A stretch of 6,408 nucleotides of DNA from Chloroflexota bacterium (GTDB lineage Bacteria > Chloroflexota > Dehalococcoidia > Plut-88900): the NCBI GenBank assembly GCA_022566235.1, contig JADFJI010000140.1, forward strand, positions 1 through 6,408, written 5' to 3'. The notes under the pieces were generated by a model. That model saw only the letters and a program-made list of their open reading frames with translations, was not told the DNA's origin and ran no database searches. The position numbers were made by a program, and so were the translations under genes. Shown piece after piece: positions 4,944 through 6,408 of the stretch. How positions within the stretch are numbered: the stretch's first letter is position 1; each line of letters begins with the position of its first letter.

Positions 4944-6257
4944 ATGCTGCAACCTCGACCCAGATTTCCCTTACCCTTCTATTACGGCTGGATTATAGTA
5001 GCCATCTCAGTCCTGATCCTTACCCTGGCTTGGTCCGTTCGCGTAACTTTCACCGCCTTCTACCCGGCCATGACGGAGGAGCTGGGCTGGAGCAGCGGAA
5101 ACGGGACCCTGGGGTATTCCTTTAGCTGGCTTCTTCAGATCGTCTTCTCTCCCGTCAGCGGCTATCTGTTCGATAAGTTTGGGCTCCGTATCACTATTTC
5201 GATGGGAGCACTGGCGATGGTGGTGGGGCTGGGGTTGCTGAGCACCGTGGACAGCCTCTGGGCCTACATCTTGTACTTCGGCGTCATCATCGGGCTGGGG
5301 GAATCGCTTTTGCTTCTGCCCATGGCCGCCGTTTTGCCGCGCTGGTTCGTAAGAAGGCAAGGCCTGGCCCAGGGCATTGCGGCCACGGGCTACGCCATAG
5401 GCCCCATAGTGTTTCTTCCGTTGATGAACTACCTCATCGAATCTATAGGCTGGCGGCAGAGCTTTCTGGTTTTTGCCCTCATCGTCGGTAGCCTGATACC
5501 CATTGCCCTCCTCCTTTGCCGCGGGTATCCAGAGGAGGTGGGCCAGTACCCGGACGGTGCCGCTTTCCCCGCCGAGGCTACACAGGGACAATCCGTGTTC
5601 GGCCAGGAAATGGAGCACCCCGGGCCGACGCTGCGCCAGGCGTTGAGCAGCATGTCCTTCTGGGCGCTGACCACCTCCTTCTTCTTTGGCGTCGTCAGCT
5701 ATAACATCCTGCTGGTACATCAGTTGCCTCGGGCCACGGTCGTGGGCTTGGATAAGTCCCTCAGCGTCAGCCTATTCGGCATGGCGGGATTCTTCACCTT
5801 CCTGGGAGTCATAGCCGGAGGAAGCCTATCTGACAGAATCGCCCGGAAGTGGGTGTTCGGCGCGGGCAGCGTTTTCGCCATTCTGGGCCTTGCTCTCTTC
5901 GCATCCCTCCAAGGGCCAGAGGAGACCTGGAAGGTTGTTATCTACGCCATAGCCACAGGCCTGGGCTTCGGGTTCAGGCTGCCGTTGCTGACAGTGATAC
6001 CGGCGGACATCTTTAGGGGCAGAAGCTTCGGCAAGATTCTCGGCAGCCTCCAGGTGGGTGGTGCTCTGGGGGGATTTGTAGGCCCCTATCTTGCGGGCTC
6101 CTTATTTGACATTCTGGAGAGCTATGCTGTGGCGTTCGCTCTGGCAGCCACGGCGGTAGGGATCTCCGGTTTGCTGGTCTGGATAGCGGCGACAGCCGGG
6201 AGCAGCAGGGCGAGGACGACGCCAAGCGCAGCAATAGCGGCGGCGATGCTGAAGTAG
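4944..6257 (+). CDS. MFS transporter, monocarboxylate/oxalate-formate type
   Basis: This is a polytopic inner-membrane carrier of 437 residues with about 12 predicted helices in two halves. The cytoplasmic linker is at about 195-230. The opening FYYGWIIVAISVLIL (12-26) is typical of the monocarboxylate/OFA-like MFS branch. The loop 2-3 motif is GYLFDKFGLR (73-82), and its counterpart in the second half is GGSLSDRIARK (292-302). PRWFVRRQGLAQGIAATGYAIGP (132-154) also fits that branch. The likely substrate is a small carboxylate, moved with protons or by exchange; the direction is unknown. The ATG lies 8 bp after the thioesterase stop without a clear ribosome binding site. Helix 12 ends about LLVWIAA (410-416). 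The last 21 residues (from 417) are Ala/Thr/Ser-rich, unlike a normal MFS tail, and coincide with the start of the foreign-looking right end. Confidence 0.9.
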   Translation: MLQPRPRFPLPFYYGWIIVAISVLILTLAWSVRVTFTAFYPAMTEELGWSSGNGTLGYSFSWLLQIVFSPVSGYLFDKFGLRITISMGALAMVVGLGLLSTVDSLWAYILYFGVIIGLGESLLLLPMAAVLPRWFVRRQGLAQGIAATGYAIGPIVFLPLMNYLIESIGWRQSFLVFALIVGSLIPIALLLCRGYPEEVGQYPDGAAFPAEATQGQSVFGQEMEHPGPTLRQALSSMSFWALTTSFFFGVVSYNILLVHQLPRATVVGLDKSLSVSLFGMAGFFTFLGVIAGGSLSDRIARKWVFGAGSVFAILGLALFASLQGPEETWKVVIYAIATGLGFGFRLPLLTVIPADIFRGRSFGKILGSLQVGGALGGFVGPYLAGSLFDILESYAVAFALAATAVGISGLLVWIAATAGSSRARTTPSAAIAAAMLK

Positions 6258-6408
6258 CGTGCCAGGCTCGACTGGATGCGCTGAAGCCAGTCGGACGAAG
6301 CCGGTAGCGCTCGCGCGCCGCCGGCGAATTCGGGAGCGGCGATCAGTTGGGGGAACGAGTGCTGGCGTAACTGGGTGAGCGCTGCGGCGGAAGCGGTGAC
6401 GGAGAGCG
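6122..6408 (-). CDS. 3' part of a membrane-protein gene, possibly a DHA2-type MFS transporter (partial)
   Basis: A minus-strand frame is open from the right edge (first full codon 6406-6404) to TAG at 6124-6122, 94 codons. From 6406 to about 6190 it reads like real protein. An amphipathic stretch, LPASSDWLQRIQSSLARYFS, is followed by one hydrophobic helix, IAAAIAALGVVLALLLPA, resembling the last helix of multidrug-type MFS proteins. Its codons favour CGC/CGA for Arg and C/G-ending choices, unlike the AGG- and ATA-rich neighbours. All other frames in 6258-6408 contain stops or look non-coding. Below about 6190 the frame is simply the antisense of MFS helix 12, so the true C-terminus may have been lost or replaced. 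The family guess is tentative. Confidence 0.4.
   Translation of the reverse strand, partial: LSVTASAAALTQLRQHSFPQLIAAPEFAGGARALPASSDWLQRIQSSLARYFSIAAAIAALGVVLALLLPAVAAIQTSKPEIPTAVAARANATA

Noticed and set aside
5007..5720. Long open frame of 237 codons on the minus strand inside the MFS gene
   Set aside because: Its translation is rich in Q, H, P, G and R, with no recognisable motif or membrane segment, as expected for the antisense of a transporter gene. The plus-strand frame is clearly the real one.
1..6408. tRNA, rRNA, riboswitch, transposase, phage or defence genes
   Set aside because: No cloverleaf with the TTCRA motif, no conserved rRNA stretch, and no reading frame with transposase, integrase or defence-domain motifs was seen on either strand.

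Overview
The window is mostly a housekeeping stretch of a bacterial chromosome of moderately high G+C. Seven genes are confidently recognised. In order they are ndk (+), rsfS (-), mnmA (+), rnhB (+), yraN (+), a hotdog-fold thioesterase (+) and a 12-helix MFS transporter (+). A weak small membrane-protein reading frame lies between mnmA and rnhB, and the 3' part of a membrane-protein gene enters on the minus strand at the right edge. Frequent ATA (Ile) and AGG (Arg) codons, GTG/TTG starts, and intergenic spacers full of short nested hairpin repeats suggest a Chloroflexota bacterium, possibly Dehalococcoidia. That assignment is an inference from general impression, not from a database search.

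Layout. Positions 1-250 are a leader holding two copies of a 52-bp direct repeat, ending in a strong ribosome binding site for ndk. Positions 713-983 and 1389-1670 flank rsfS on both sides and are packed with palindromic repeats of three kinds. Element A is CCTGTCCTGAG..TCGAAGG. Element B is a polypyrimidine/polypurine hairpin built on CCCCCTTTCC. Element C is the hairpin GTCCCGA..TCGGGAC. They are nested: A sits inside the loop of B twice, and C sits inside A once. After mnmA, positions 2808-3140 carry the small membrane ORF, whose 3' half runs through a block of three consecutive stem-loops (3006-3098). Positions 4233-4533 carry another nested A/C repeat, a small hairpin and a good sigma70-like promoter for the thioesterase-MFS pair.

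Functions. Ndk balances nucleoside triphosphates. RsfS silences ribosomes. MnmA thiolates tRNA wobble uridine. RNase HII removes ribonucleotides from DNA. YraN is a nuclease-fold protein often found next to rnhB. The thioesterase and the monocarboxylate-type MFS transporter lie 8 bp apart and probably form one transcription unit, so a role in releasing and moving a carboxylic acid is conceivable but unproven.

The most notable signals are the nested repeat families and an apparent junction near 6190. There the MFS C-terminal tail stops looking like an MFS protein, and a GC-rich minus-strand membrane-protein frame begins. This could be a real tail-to-tail gene overlap, a recombination point or an assembly join. 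I see no CRISPR array, tRNA, rRNA, transposase or defence system.
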